NCBI GenBank assembly: GCA_041748075.1 | Contig: JBGTDX010000108.1 | Span: 1-61,369 of the forward strand | Reading direction: 5' to 3' | Origin: JBGSYJ01 sp041748075 | GTDB lineage: Bacteria; Acidobacteriota; Thermoanaerobaculia; Gp7-AA8 | Length of the DNA stretch: 61,369 nucleotides | Part shown: positions 1 to 7,461 of the stretch, one piece after another | How positions within the stretch are numbered: position 1 is the first letter of the stretch | Layout: each line of letters starts with the position of its first letter | The notes under the pieces: model-generated | The model's input: only the letters and a program-made list of their open reading frames with translations | Told to the model about the DNA's origin: nothing | Databases searched by the model: none | Made by a program: the position numbers and the translations under genes

Positions 1-78
1 GAAGCGAAGGATCCCCTGCCTCGATGCGCTACGGCCAGACTTCAGGGGATCCTTCGCTTCGCTCAGGATGACACCACG
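1..78. repeat. Palindromic intergenic repeat, left-truncated by the window edge
   Basis: Bases 1-18 and about 43-75 are inverted arms (GAAGCGAAGGATCCCC against GGGGATCCTTCGCTTC, continuing CTCAGGATGACACC on the right). This is the same element found complete at 2769-2857, 5402-5490, 21781-21866, 27211-27292, 43093-43177 and 55916-56005. It lies downstream of the pcm stop, so it may end that transcript. Confidence 0.85.
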
Positions 79-123
79 GGCTTCTTCGCCGCCGAGATCA
101 TTGGCCGTCTCAGATCAGTCCGG

Positions 124-738
124 TTATCTCTTCCAGCCGAACTTTCCGACCAGCGGAACGAACTCGGCGGCTCCGCAATCTTCGATCTGAAGGCTCGTGC
201 CTGTGCGGGTGACTCGCGCGAGGCGCTGATTGCCGTCGGGTCCGATGGGGATGACGAGTTTGCCCGTCCTCGCGAGCTGCTGGATGAGGGGAGAGGGGAC
301 TTCCGGCGCCGCCGCAGCGACAATGATCCGGTCGAAGGGAGCCTGATCCGACCAGCCGTATGTACCATCGAAGACTTTGACGCTGACGTTCGAGATCTTC
401 ATCTCTCTGACGAGTTCCACCGCGCGGAGTGCAAGTTCATTCACGCGCTCGATCGAGAAGACTTTGCCCGCGAGTTTCGAGAGCACGACGGCCTGATAGC
501 CCGTGCCTGTTCCCACCTCGAGTACTTTCTCTTTCCCGGTCAGCTCGAGAAGCTCGATCATTCGGGCGACGATGAAAGGCTGAGAGATCGTCTGCTGGTG
601 ACCGATCGGCAGCGCGGTGTTGCCGTACGCCTTTGCCGTGACCAGCTTCGGTACGAACAGGTGGCGCGGCACCTGTCGCATCGCATCGAGGATTCTCGGA
701 TCGCGGATTCCTCGCGCTGCAACGAACCGCTCTACCAT
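124..738 (-). CDS. pcm: Protein-L-isoaspartate O-methyltransferase
   Basis: Repairs isoaspartyl residues in aged proteins by S-adenosylmethionine-dependent methylation in the cytoplasm. The 204-residue product has the family N-terminus (RGIRDPRILDAMRQVPRHLF), the substrate motif QTISQPFIVARM and the SAM-binding loop VLEVGTGTGYQ. The ATG at 738 gives a slightly short N-terminus. Family members usually begin about ten residues earlier, and the frame stays open upstream with a TTG at about 807 that would overlap surE, so the start is uncertain. It follows surE on the same strand, a pairing known from other bacteria, and is the last gene of the pdxA-surE-pcm unit. Confidence 0.93.
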   Translation of the reverse strand: MVERFVAARGIRDPRILDAMRQVPRHLFVPKLVTAKAYGNTALPIGHQQTISQPFIVARMIELLELTGKEKVLEVGTGTGYQAVVLSKLAGKVFSIERVNELALRAVELVREMKISNVSVKVFDGTYGWSDQAPFDRIIVAAAAPEVPSPLIQQLARTGKLVIPIGPDGNQRLARVTRTGTSLQIEDCGAAEFVPLVGKFGWKR

Positions 739-781
739 GAGCGAACGCTGGTGTGCGAAGTCCCGGGCTTCTGCCGCGCTT

Positions 782-1558
782 TCAGTTCCGTGTGGAGTTG
801 TTCGCAAGTGTCTCTTCGAGTCCCTTGAGCCGCGGGATGGAATCGTAATGTGTAAGGTCGAGATGCAATGGGGTGATGGAGATGAAGCCTCCATCCACGG
901 CGGCGAAGTCGGTGCCTTCGGCATGGTGCCACACCGGAGGCTCTCCTCCGATCCAGAAGTACTTCTTCCCTCTCGGATCGAGTCGTTCGATGACTCCTTC
1001 CGAATAGATCCTCTTGCCGAGACGGGTGATCCTGACTCCTCGCGCTTCCTCGACGGGAAAGTTCACGTTCAGGACGATCGAGGGATCGCGTTCGCCTGCG
1101 AGCACATGAGAGGTGACTCGGGCGGCGAACTCCGCGCACCGGTCGAACGAGAAGTTCTCTCCGACGAGTGCCGAGAACGCAATGGACGGAATGTTGAGCA
1201 GCGCTCCTTCGAATGCCGCGGAGATGGTGCCGGAGTACGTGACGTCATCGCCGAGGTTCGGTCCGAAGTTGATGCCGGAAACGACGATGTCGGGTCGGCG
1301 GTCTTTCATGAGATAAAGCACGGCGAGATTCACGCAGTCGGTCGGCGTGCCGTCGACGATCCACTCGTCCTGCTGCAACTCGAGGAGGCGCAGAGGGCGG
1401 TTCAGTGTCAGCGCGTGTGAAGCGGCGCTCTGTTCCCGGTCGGGCGCCACGATGATCACGTCGCCCAGCGGCTTGAGTGCCTCGGCGAGCTTTCGTAAAC
1501 CTTCGCTGTAGATACCGTCGTCGTTCGTGACGAGAATTCTTGGTGGAACCGTGGACAT
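782..1558 (-). CDS. surE: 5'/3'-nucleotidase SurE
   Basis: A survival-protein nucleotidase that dephosphorylates nucleoside monophosphates with a divalent metal. The N-terminal metal motif ILVTNDDGIYSEGL is intact, followed by APDREQSAASHALT, GTPTDCVN and SGINFGPNLGDDVTYSGT, all hallmarks of SurE. I chose the ATG at 1558, which puts NDDG at the usual distance from the N-terminus (258 residues). An upstream ATG at 1609 would add 17 atypical residues and overlap the tail of the small upstream gene. It sits between the microprotein gene and pcm on one strand and is probably cotranscribed with both. Confidence 0.95.
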   Translation of the reverse strand: MSTVPPRILVTNDDGIYSEGLRKLAEALKPLGDVIIVAPDREQSAASHALTLNRPLRLLELQQDEWIVDGTPTDCVNLAVLYLMKDRRPDIVVSGINFGPNLGDDVTYSGTISAAFEGALLNIPSIAFSALVGENFSFDRCAEFAARVTSHVLAGERDPSIVLNVNFPVEEARGVRITRLGKRIYSEGVIERLDPRGKKYFWIGGEPPVWHHAEGTDFAAVDGGFISITPLHLDLTHYDSIPRLKGLEETLANNSTRN

Positions 1559-1605
1559 CCGACCTCCGGGTGGCGTTGGCTGGAGTGTAACCGAAAGTGT
1601 GCTGC

Positions 1606-1740
1606 TCACTCCGGGCGTTCAGCTTCGACCCCGCGTGTCCGTGCCATTTCCGAGAGCCGGTTCTGCAGGCTGAAGAGCATCGCGAGGAGTGCGAGGATGA
1701 CGAGTCCGCCAAGGATTCGCGCGATCCACAGACGATTCAT
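1606..1740 (-). CDS. 44-residue single-pass membrane microprotein
   Basis: An unrecognised small gene. The frame runs ATG (1738-1740) to TGA (1606-1608) with no internal stop. The product starts MNRLWIARILGG, continues with a hydrophobic stretch from about residue 5 to 25 (LVILALLAMLF) and ends in a charged tail (RLSEMARTRGVEAERPE). It fits one transmembrane helix with a polar C-terminal tail. Its ATG overlaps the pdxA stop as ATGA, typical of translational coupling, and it fills the otherwise empty gap before surE. No function can be assigned from sequence. Confidence 0.62.
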   Translation of the reverse strand: MNRLWIARILGGLVILALLAMLFSLQNRLSEMARTRGVEAERPE

Positions 1741-2717
1741 TGCGAACCATGTCGCAGCGCCCAGTCGATGGCATAACGCATCGGCTGGGCATCAGCGATT
1801 CCCTTTCCAGCGATGTCGAATGCCGTGCCGTGGTCGACTGACACGCGGAGATAGGGCAAGCCGAGCGTGACGTTCACCGACTGTGCGAAGTGGAGCGTCT
1901 TGATCGGGATGAGGCCCTGGTCGTGATACATCGCTATGACGACGTCGTATTTTCCTGTCGAAGCGTTGAGAAAGACGGTGTCCGGTGCATGCGGGCCGGA
2001 GATTTTCAAGCCGCCCGCCTTTGCCCGTTCGACGCCTTTCGCGATGATTCTTTCTTCTTCGCCGAACATCCCTCCCTCACCTGCGTGAGGGTTCACCCCG
2101 GCGACCGCGATGTGGGGAGTGCTTCCATGCAGCCGTCGATATTCTCGGTCGGTCAGCGTTGCCAGCTCCGCGATCAGGACGTCATCGATCGAAGCGATCG
2201 CTGTGGCTAGAGGTACGTGGACAGAAAGCAGAACAGTCTTCAGCCGCGGAGATTCAAAATACATCGCGAAGTCGCGACCGTACTGTGTCAGTCCGGCATC
2301 GGCGGCCAGAAGCTCTGTGTGGCCGGGGTACGAAGCCCCGGCAGCTGCGATCGCCTGCTTGTGAATCGGTGCGGTCACGAGCGCTCCGCAAAGCTCACCG
2401 CGCATGGCATCAAGCGCGCGCTCAATCGAGTCGAGCGCTACCCGTCCATACTCCGCTCGCACTGTTCCCGATTCGAGTTCCAGTTCGTTCGGCGCCCCGA
2501 CGTCGATGAAAAGACGGCTCTCAGCCGGCTTCTGCGGGACGGCACTCGATCTCGAGAAGGTTGCGAGCACTTCGCTCGCCTTCGGCGTGGCTGCAGCGTA
2601 TTTCCACGATCCGAAGAGCCAGACGTGTTGCTCCGTATCGAGGGTTCGGAGACTCTCGAGAACGACCTCGGTGCCGATCCCCGCAGGATCGCCCAACGTG
2701 ATGGCGAGCGGACGCAC
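1737..2717 (-). CDS. pdxA: 4-hydroxythreonine-4-phosphate dehydrogenase
   Basis: NAD-dependent oxidation of 4-phosphohydroxy-L-threonine in the DXP-dependent pyridoxal phosphate pathway, supplying the substrate for PdxJ, which is also encoded in this window (17.7 kb). The 326-residue protein shows ITLGDPAGIGTEV at the N-terminus, YPGHTELLA, VNPHAGEGGMFGEEE with metal-binding histidines, DVVIAMYHDQGLIPIKT and VDHGTAFDIAGKG. Length is normal. It is the first gene of a minus-strand unit and its stop overlaps the start of the 44-residue microprotein gene. Confidence 0.97.
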   Translation of the reverse strand: MRPLAITLGDPAGIGTEVVLESLRTLDTEQHVWLFGSWKYAAATPKASEVLATFSRSSAVPQKPAESRLFIDVGAPNELELESGTVRAEYGRVALDSIERALDAMRGELCGALVTAPIHKQAIAAAGASYPGHTELLAADAGLTQYGRDFAMYFESPRLKTVLLSVHVPLATAIASIDDVLIAELATLTDREYRRLHGSTPHIAVAGVNPHAGEGGMFGEEERIIAKGVERAKAGGLKISGPHAPDTVFLNASTGKYDVVIAMYHDQGLIPIKTLHFAQSVNVTLGLPYLRVSVDHGTAFDIAGKGIADAQPMRYAIDWALRHGSQ

Positions 2718-2923
2718 GTATCAAGGATAATTGAGAATTGAGAATTGAGAATTCAGAAAGCGGGCGGTGTGTCATCCCGAGCGCAGCGAAGGATCCCCTC
2801 GGATCTTGCGATGCAGCCGCGAGCAAGGGGATCCTTCGCTTCGCTCAGGATGACACCTGCTTCGGCGCGGATCTGAAGGACACGCGCTTCTGAATTCTGA
2901 ATTCTTAATTCTCAATTCTTCAG
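2718..2923. repeat. Nested inverted repeat: GAATTCA-word arms around the GTCATCCTGAG palindrome
   Basis: The spacer between the pdxA start and the hfq-like stop is almost wholly repeat. An outer left arm of iterated GAGAATT/GAATTCAG words (about 2728-2757) is answered by a right arm TTCTGAATTCTTAATTCTC (about 2888-2920). Inside lies the palindrome 2769-2857 with arms GTCATCCCGAGCGCAGCG and CGCTTCGCTCAGGATGAC. A transcript would fold into one long two-tier hairpin. Confidence 0.85.
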
Positions 2924-3274
2924 CTACAGGTCTTCTTCCTTGTAGAGGTATTTGATGCAGTGCTTTTGAATGAGAAGGTTCGGCGCGCCTTCACGATTCA
3001 CTTTGAGACAGCTCCGGTCATACCACTCGATCCAGCCCCGGATTTCTTCGCCGTCGGTCATGATGATGACCATCGGCGTCTTGCTGTTCATCTGCTTGAG
3101 ATAGTAGAAATTCTCGGCGTTGGTCTGATCGGGAGGCGCTGGTTTGGCCTTAGCGATCTTTCGGCCGGCGGGCTTGAACTCGCTGAGGCTCGAGCGGCTG
3201 AATTTCCGGCCGTTGCCGGGTCCACCTGTGAGATCACTGGAACGGTTGGCGATGACCATGAGCCTGTCCTCCAT
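2924..3274 (-). CDS. Hfq-like (Sm-fold) RNA-binding protein with N-terminal extension
   Basis: The C-terminal half (about residues 50-116) aligns by eye with bacterial Hfq: an N-terminal helix region (NAENFYYLKQM), a first strand set TPMVIIMTDGEEIRGWIEWYD corresponding to the Sm1 motif, and LLIQKHCIKYLY corresponding to the Sm2 motif with the conserved Lys-His pair. Canonical Hfq starts almost directly at the Sm helix. Here about 50 basic, Ser/Gly/Lys/Pro-rich residues precede it, and the usual N-L-Q of the proximal face is not seen. Probably an RNA chaperone for sRNA-mRNA pairing, by homology only. Divergent from etfBA; an internal ATG at 3259 is an alternative start. Confidence 0.8.
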   Translation of the reverse strand: MEDRLMVIANRSSDLTGGPGNGRKFSRSSLSEFKPAGRKIAKAKPAPPDQTNAENFYYLKQMNSKTPMVIIMTDGEEIRGWIEWYDRSCLKVNREGAPNLLIQKHCIKYLYKEEDL

Positions 3275-3402
3275 TTCGATGCTGTTCCCTGCCTGGTCCC
3301 GACGATGGGAAGTGGCGCCGAATCTGCTGGGTCATTGCCTTGGAAGGGAGTTGTATCGAGCTCCGCAGAGTGTTTGCGAAGCTCGTGCCGCGTCCCCCTT
3401 TC

Positions 3403-3431
3403 TTGCGGTCGATGGCTGTTTTCCCTAGAAT
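3403..3431 (+). promoter_or_regulatory. Sigma70-like promoter of etfBA
   Basis: TTGCGG (3403-3408), a 17-base spacer and TAGAAT (3426-3431) lie about 34 bases upstream of the etfB TTG start. Hexamer match and spacing are good for a housekeeping promoter. Confidence 0.6.
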
Positions 3432-3464
3432 GCGCGGGACTTTACGCCCCCTGGAGGCCCTCCT

Positions 3465-4241
3465 TTGAACTCCGTCGTTTGTATCAGTCAGGTTCCCGAT
3501 ACCGAAGCCAGAATCAAGATCGCCGCAAGTGGGCGGCAGATCGACGAAGCCGGCATCAAGTTCATCGTCTCGCCCTATGACGAGTACGCCCTCGAGGCTG
3601 CAATCCGGCTTCGCGAGGCGAAGGGTGGCGAAGTTACGGTCCTTTCGTTCGGTCCCGATCGCGTCGCGCAGGCTCTGCGCGAGTGCCTCGCCCGTGGTGC
3701 TACGAAAGCCGTCCACGTAAAGGGCGATCTCACAGAGCTCGATTCGCTCGCGATCGCCAAAGTGCTCGCGGCCGCGATTCGCGAAGTGCCGCACGACGTG
3801 ATCCTTTTTGGAAAGCTCGGCGTCGGCACGGACAACTCACTGGTCGGTCCGATGGTCGCGGAGTTGCTCGGTTATCCCCAGGTGAACGTGGTGACGCACC
3901 TCGAGCCGGGCGATGGCAAGGTCACCGTTCATCGCGAAATCGAGGGAGCCGAGGAAGTGATCGAGTCTTCGCTTCCTGTGATCCTTACCGCGCAGAAGGG
4001 ACTCAATGAGCCGCGCTATGCCTCGCTGAAAGGCATCATGGCCGCGAAGAAGATCCCCATCGATACGAAATCACCTGCTGACCTCGGGTTGTCCGACGGG
4101 GACCTCGAAGCGAAGGTCAAGGTAACAACCCTCGAGCTGCCCCCGGAGAAGCAGGGAGGACGGAAAATCGAGGGAACCGATCCTGCTGCCGCTGCAGCCG
4201 AGATCCTCCGCTACATCAAAGAAGAGGCGAAAGCGCTCTAG
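3465..4241 (+). CDS. etfB: Electron transfer flavoprotein subunit beta
   Basis: Small ETF subunit. It binds AMP structurally and accepts electrons from acyl-CoA and other dehydrogenases together with EtfA. The 258-residue protein has the family N-terminus VVCISQVPDTEARIKI, the SPYDEYALEAA segment, ILFGKLGVGTDN and the EtfB recognition loop LTAQKGLNEPRYASLKGIMAAKK. The start is TTG at 3465 with GGAG just upstream. etfA follows after 43 bases with its own strong ribosome site, and ETF-quinone oxidoreductase, the partner passing electrons to the quinone pool, lies about 6.5 kb downstream. Confidence 0.97.
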   Translation: MNSVVCISQVPDTEARIKIAASGRQIDEAGIKFIVSPYDEYALEAAIRLREAKGGEVTVLSFGPDRVAQALRECLARGATKAVHVKGDLTELDSLAIAKVLAAAIREVPHDVILFGKLGVGTDNSLVGPMVAELLGYPQVNVVTHLEPGDGKVTVHREIEGAEEVIESSLPVILTAQKGLNEPRYASLKGIMAAKKIPIDTKSPADLGLSDGDLEAKVKVTTLELPPEKQGGRKIEGTDPAAAAAEILRYIKEEAKAL

Positions 4242-4284
4242 TTCCAGATTGGTGCGCTTTGCGTTATCGACCCAGGAGATCAAC

Positions 4285-5256
4285 ATGTCCGCTGTTCTAG
4301 TCGTCTGTGAAATCAGGGATGGGAAGCTGAAAAAGACTTCCCGCGAAGCGCTGTCCATCGGCAGAAAGCTTGCCGGGCAGTCGGGTGGAGAGCTTCAGGC
4401 TGTGGCATTCGGGCCGGATGCCTCGTCGGCAGCAGAAGAGGCAGGCAAACTCGGCGCAACGAAGCTGTACGCGGTTTCACACGAAAGTCTGAAGGCCTAT
4501 TCGACGGAAGCGATCACTTCGGCGCTGGCCCAGACGATCGCCGAGGCGAATCCGGCGATCGTCCTTCTGGGAGGCTCGTCCGACGGGCGGGATCTCGCCC
4601 CCCGAATCGCCGCCAGGCTCAACGCAGGCGTGGCATCCGACGTCACTTCACTGGAGTGGGCCGACGGAAAACTTCGCGCGCGCAGGCCTGTCTATTCGGG
4701 TCGCGCATTCGCCACGGTGGAAGTCCACAGCTCGCCGGCATTTGCGACCTGCCGTCCGAACGCATTCCCGGCGGAGGAGTCGGGCGGCGGGGCGAGTCAG
4801 GTCGTTGAGATCGCCTGGGAGCCCGTCGAGATCAAGGCGCGGCTCATCGAGAGCAGAACTCCGCAAACCGGGGAGCTCATGATTAGTGAGGCCGACATCA
4901 TCGTGTCCGGGGGACGGGGCCTCAAGGAGGCCGATAACTTCTCGATCATCCGCGATCTCGCAAATGCGCTCGGTGGCGCCGTGGGAGCTTCGCGCGCAAC
5001 GGTTGATGCGGGATGGATTGATCACCAGCATCAGGTCGGCCAGACCGGACGGGTCGTGGGACCGAACCTCTATATTGCCGCTGGGATCTCGGGAGCCATC
5101 CAGCACCTCGCGGGGATGTCGAGCTCGAAGCACATCATCGCGATCAACAAGGATCCGGAGGCAGCGATTTTCCGGGTTGCGGATCTCGGCGTGGTTGGGG
5201 ATCTGTTCACGATCCTTCCGGCTCTGACCGAAGAGGTGAAGAAGGCGAAGGCTTAG
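4285..5256 (+). CDS. etfA: Electron transfer flavoprotein subunit alpha
   Basis: Large FAD-binding ETF subunit. The 323-residue protein has an N-terminal nucleotide-binding-like domain (SAVLVVCEIRDGKLKKTS) and the C-terminal FAD domain with SGGRGLKEADNF, GASRATVDAGWIDH, QVGQTGRVVGPNLYIAAGIS, GAIQHLAGM and INKDPEAAIF, all diagnostic. ATG 4285 is preceded by AGGAGATCAAC, so it is preferred over an in-frame GTG/ATG-like start at 4249. Forms the heterodimer with EtfB and feeds ETF-quinone oxidoreductase. Confidence 0.97.
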   Translation: MSAVLVVCEIRDGKLKKTSREALSIGRKLAGQSGGELQAVAFGPDASSAAEEAGKLGATKLYAVSHESLKAYSTEAITSALAQTIAEANPAIVLLGGSSDGRDLAPRIAARLNAGVASDVTSLEWADGKLRARRPVYSGRAFATVEVHSSPAFATCRPNAFPAEESGGGASQVVEIAWEPVEIKARLIESRTPQTGELMISEADIIVSGGRGLKEADNFSIIRDLANALGGAVGASRATVDAGWIDHQHQVGQTGRVVGPNLYIAAGISGAIQHLAGMSSSKHIIAINKDPEAAIFRVADLGVVGDLFTILPALTEEVKKAKA

Positions 5257-5641
5257 CGATGCCCCGCCTCCAATGAACCAGTGGTTCGGAGATCGAATGC
5301 TTGCCTCGCGCCGGAGGCGCGGAAGAGGGTAGCCGGTGGCAAGCGCAGCGCAGCCACCGGTAACGGTGCGCGGAAGCTCTACGCTCCAGGGGACGAACAC
5401 GGTGTCATCCTGAGCGAAGCGAAGGATCCCCCTTCCTCGAGGCGTCACGGCAAGTCTTCAGGGGATCCTTCGCTTCGCTCAGGATGACACAATGCGATTG
5501 ATTCACATCTTTTCAGGATGACACACCACGATGAGTCGAATTGAGGGCGGGCTACTGACTCCTGACTACTCCCCCCTCGACACGCTGATTCAGAATTTGT
5601 TGTATCAATAACACCCCTTCCGGTGACCTCCAGAGCAGAGC
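5257..5641. repeat. Repeat-filled spacer after etfA
   Basis: No gene is seen here. Two GC hairpins follow etfA: CGCGCC-GGA-GGCGCG at 5307-5321, and CCGGTGGC at 5333-5340 with GCCACCGG at 5353-5360. A complete GTCATCCTGAG palindrome spans 5402-5490, a partial right-arm copy (CAGGATGACACACC) lies at about 5514-5527, and short CTACTGACTCCTGACTACT words occur at about 5552-5571. The first hairpins could end the etfBA transcript, although no T-run follows. Confidence 0.75.
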
Positions 5642-6199
5642 ATGCTCGAGAGTGTCCATCGTCGCGCCCTTCTTTCAGTCTCCGGTTTCTGGGTTCTGGC
5701 CCTGCTTTGCGTGAGTCAGGAAGCGCTTTGTCAGAACCGGTCCGGATCGATCACCGTTTCCGCCACGAACGCCCCTTACATCCGGGCTTCGACAGTGAGC
5801 CAGCCGAAGCAGCTGACCATCACTGAGAGCGATATCGAGCGCGGATTCGTCGACGTGCCGAATGCCGGGTTGCTCGCCCTTCAAACGAACAATCCCGACG
5901 GTACGATGCTGCTGCTGGCACTCGAGGTAGGCCCCGTCAGTTCGGCGGAGGTCTCTACCAACGGACTGCGCCGGACGATCGGAGCTGCCGGCGGATGGCT
6001 CGATATCCCGTACACGGGAACTGCGAAACAGAATCTACAGTTCTCGACGCGACTGTTTCTGAGGAAAGAGATGGAGGCCGGAGATTTCCCCTGGCCGCTC
6101 GCCTTCGAGGCGAGAATGAGAGGCGCGGGGTCGCAGCGAACGACGATCGCCTGCACGAACTGCACGATGACCCGCCCTTCCTCACGCAGGGAAAAGTAA
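5642..6199 (+). CDS. Secreted fibre-subunit-like protein (first gene of chaperone-usher-like locus)
   Basis: Not a family I can name. 185 residues with a signal peptide (about residues 1-30, hydrophobic core SVSGFWVLALLCVS). The mature start QNRSGSITVSATN matches in pattern those of the two paralogous subunits encoded at 7462 and 8104 (QSASDSITVTATN and QSSGDSITVTASN). The rest is beta-rich with no membrane segment. Two cysteines (CTNC) lie near the C-terminus, which ends in a basic tail. Context suggests an exported subunit of the putative surface fibre assembled by the downstream chaperone and barrel protein; this is inference. It is separated from the next gene by a 585-base spacer and probably has its own transcript. 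Confidence 0.75.
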   Translation: MLESVHRRALLSVSGFWVLALLCVSQEALCQNRSGSITVSATNAPYIRASTVSQPKQLTITESDIERGFVDVPNAGLLALQTNNPDGTMLLLALEVGPVSSAEVSTNGLRRTIGAAGGWLDIPYTGTAKQNLQFSTRLFLRKEMEAGDFPWPLAFEARMRGAGSQRTTIACTNCTMTRPSSRREK

Positions 6200-6596
6200 G
6201 CATCAGAGCCGGGCAGTGGTCGGCCGCTTGCCAGTTTCGGTGTGAGGACCTACAATCCCTGCTGTCCCGGAAATCAGATTGATCGCTGGAGGTGGGTGGG
6301 TGTTCGTGGCTTATAGATGGCGAAGCTCTGTTTCTGCGTGGCACTTCCCTCCGTCGTCTCCCACCTTTGTAGCCTTGTCTCCTGACCAGACTGGCGCTCG
6401 CATTCGCCGTTCCGTGCGAAAGGTTGCTTGTTTGTGGTGACAAAAAGCGTCAGTCTCGAAGCGGTGGACATGGGATTCATTCGCTAAGTCATTGCAAACA
6501 TTGACCGGATGATTCAGTGACCACATGGTACAGAAATTGACTTAAGACAGAATCAATCGGTCCTGTAGTCCTGGTGTTGAAATCAGAAGAGTTCGA

Positions 6597-6622
6597 GGGG
6601 GAAGAGGTAGGGGTGGGGTGGG
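6597..6622 (+). promoter_or_regulatory. Candidate G-quadruplex tract upstream of subunit operon
   Basis: G-runs at 6597-6601, 6610-6613, 6615-6618 and 6620-6622; the last three are separated by single T bases (GGGGTGGGGTGGG). The first loop is 8 bases. Single-base loops favour a stable parallel quadruplex. It lies about 50 bases upstream of the predicted -35 element of the operon. Whether it folds or acts is unknown. Confidence 0.45.
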
Positions 6623-6673
6623 TAGACGCCCGGCAGAAGTGTCGTTCATTTTGACGCAGCGTTGACGGCCGGC

Positions 6674-6703
6674 TTGACGAACCTCTGACATTCCATCTTT
6701 ACA
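6674..6703 (+). promoter_or_regulatory. Sigma70-like promoter of subunit operon
   Basis: TTGACG (6674-6679), an 18-base spacer and TTTACA (6698-6703), about 80 bases upstream of the ATG at 6785. The -35 is good and the -10 weak. Confidence 0.4.
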
Positions 6704-6784
6704 CTCCACACAATTCGGTAGGAAAAAGGCCTGATCCGGGCATGTCCATGCTCATAGGTCAACTGGTCCGGCGATTAGATACAG

Positions 6785-7369
6785 ATGATGAAAAAAACTT
6801 CAAAGCGGTTCGGAAGGACACTCGCGCTCGGGGTCGTTTTTGCGAGCCTGGGAGGTATTGCGGTCGGTCAGGTGGCAGGACCGCGTTCGGTGCGTCTGGA
6901 TAGCGATTCCGCGCTGCGGCCGTCTGTTGTTCCTGGTCGGGTCAGCCGGCCCGGGCCAGCTTTGATGCGGCCTGGGCGTGCGGAGACAACGCCGACGCAG
7001 CTGATCATCGAGTCGGGTCCGGTTTCATTCGGTGAAGTGCTCGCGGATCACGAGAAAGCAGTCGAGGACGCCGTCATGGTCCGTGTATTCAGCGACTCAG
7101 ACTGGGAGCTTCGTCTGGTTCCCGAGGAGGTTTTGGCAATCGCCGTCGCGCCGGAGAAGGCATCGCTGTCGCGGCTCGAATGGAGGAGCGTCGGCTCCGC
7201 ACGGTGGAAGGGTTTTCGGACTGGTGAACCGGTAGTAGTCAGCCGGGGGCGACGGACAGGCCCTTCAGGGGAGCTGGTCTCGGTGGGATTACGCCTGCGG
7301 CTCAGCGACAGAGATCCGATCGGTCAATACGGTTTCAATCTTCGTCTTCTTCTGGAGACGGAACAGTAA
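6785..7369 (+). CDS. Small secreted beta-rich protein, possible fibre tip or adaptor
   Basis: 194 residues; family not recognised. The N-terminal signal peptide (MMKKTSKRFGRTLALGVVFA, cleavage near AVG-Q) is followed by an Arg/Pro-rich linker (residues about 30-65: RPSVVPGRVSRPGPALMRPG), then a beta domain from about 70 with LIIESGPVSFGEVLADH and the ending SDRDPIGQYGFNLRLLLE. That ending resembles the last strands of Ig-like pilin and adhesin domains, where a G-x-Y turn precedes an alternating strand. It leads an operon with the two subunit paralogues, chaperone and barrel protein, so a tip or adaptor role is plausible but inferred. Two tandem ATGs give an uncertain start of one codon. Confidence 0.75.
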   Translation: MMKKTSKRFGRTLALGVVFASLGGIAVGQVAGPRSVRLDSDSALRPSVVPGRVSRPGPALMRPGRAETTPTQLIIESGPVSFGEVLADHEKAVEDAVMVRVFSDSDWELRLVPEEVLAIAVAPEKASLSRLEWRSVGSARWKGFRTGEPVVVSRGRRTGPSGELVSVGLRLRLSDRDPIGQYGFNLRLLLETEQ

Positions 7370-7461
7370 TGGAGTCAGGCACGTGGGGTGGCAAGCCTCG
7401 CTTGAATATCAACAATCGAGCCTTAGAACAAAGTGCAGGGAAAGGGAAAAAGGAAAAGCAA

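Larger units (their letters stand above)
6200..6784. other. Long non-coding leader region upstream of the subunit operon
   Basis: No convincing coding frame in 585 bases; short open frames here lack ribosome sites and recognisable products. It contains a G-rich tract at 6597-6622 (four runs of three to five G, two separated by single T), a second G-rich stretch near 6285-6297, and a promoter-like pair just before the next gene. I could not match a known riboswitch. The length and position fit a regulatory region for the secreted-subunit operon. Confidence 0.5.

Noticed and set aside
6700..6784. Cyclic-di-GMP or other riboswitch in the subunit-operon leader
   Set aside because: No conserved core (such as the GEMM tetraloop and receptor) recognised by eye.
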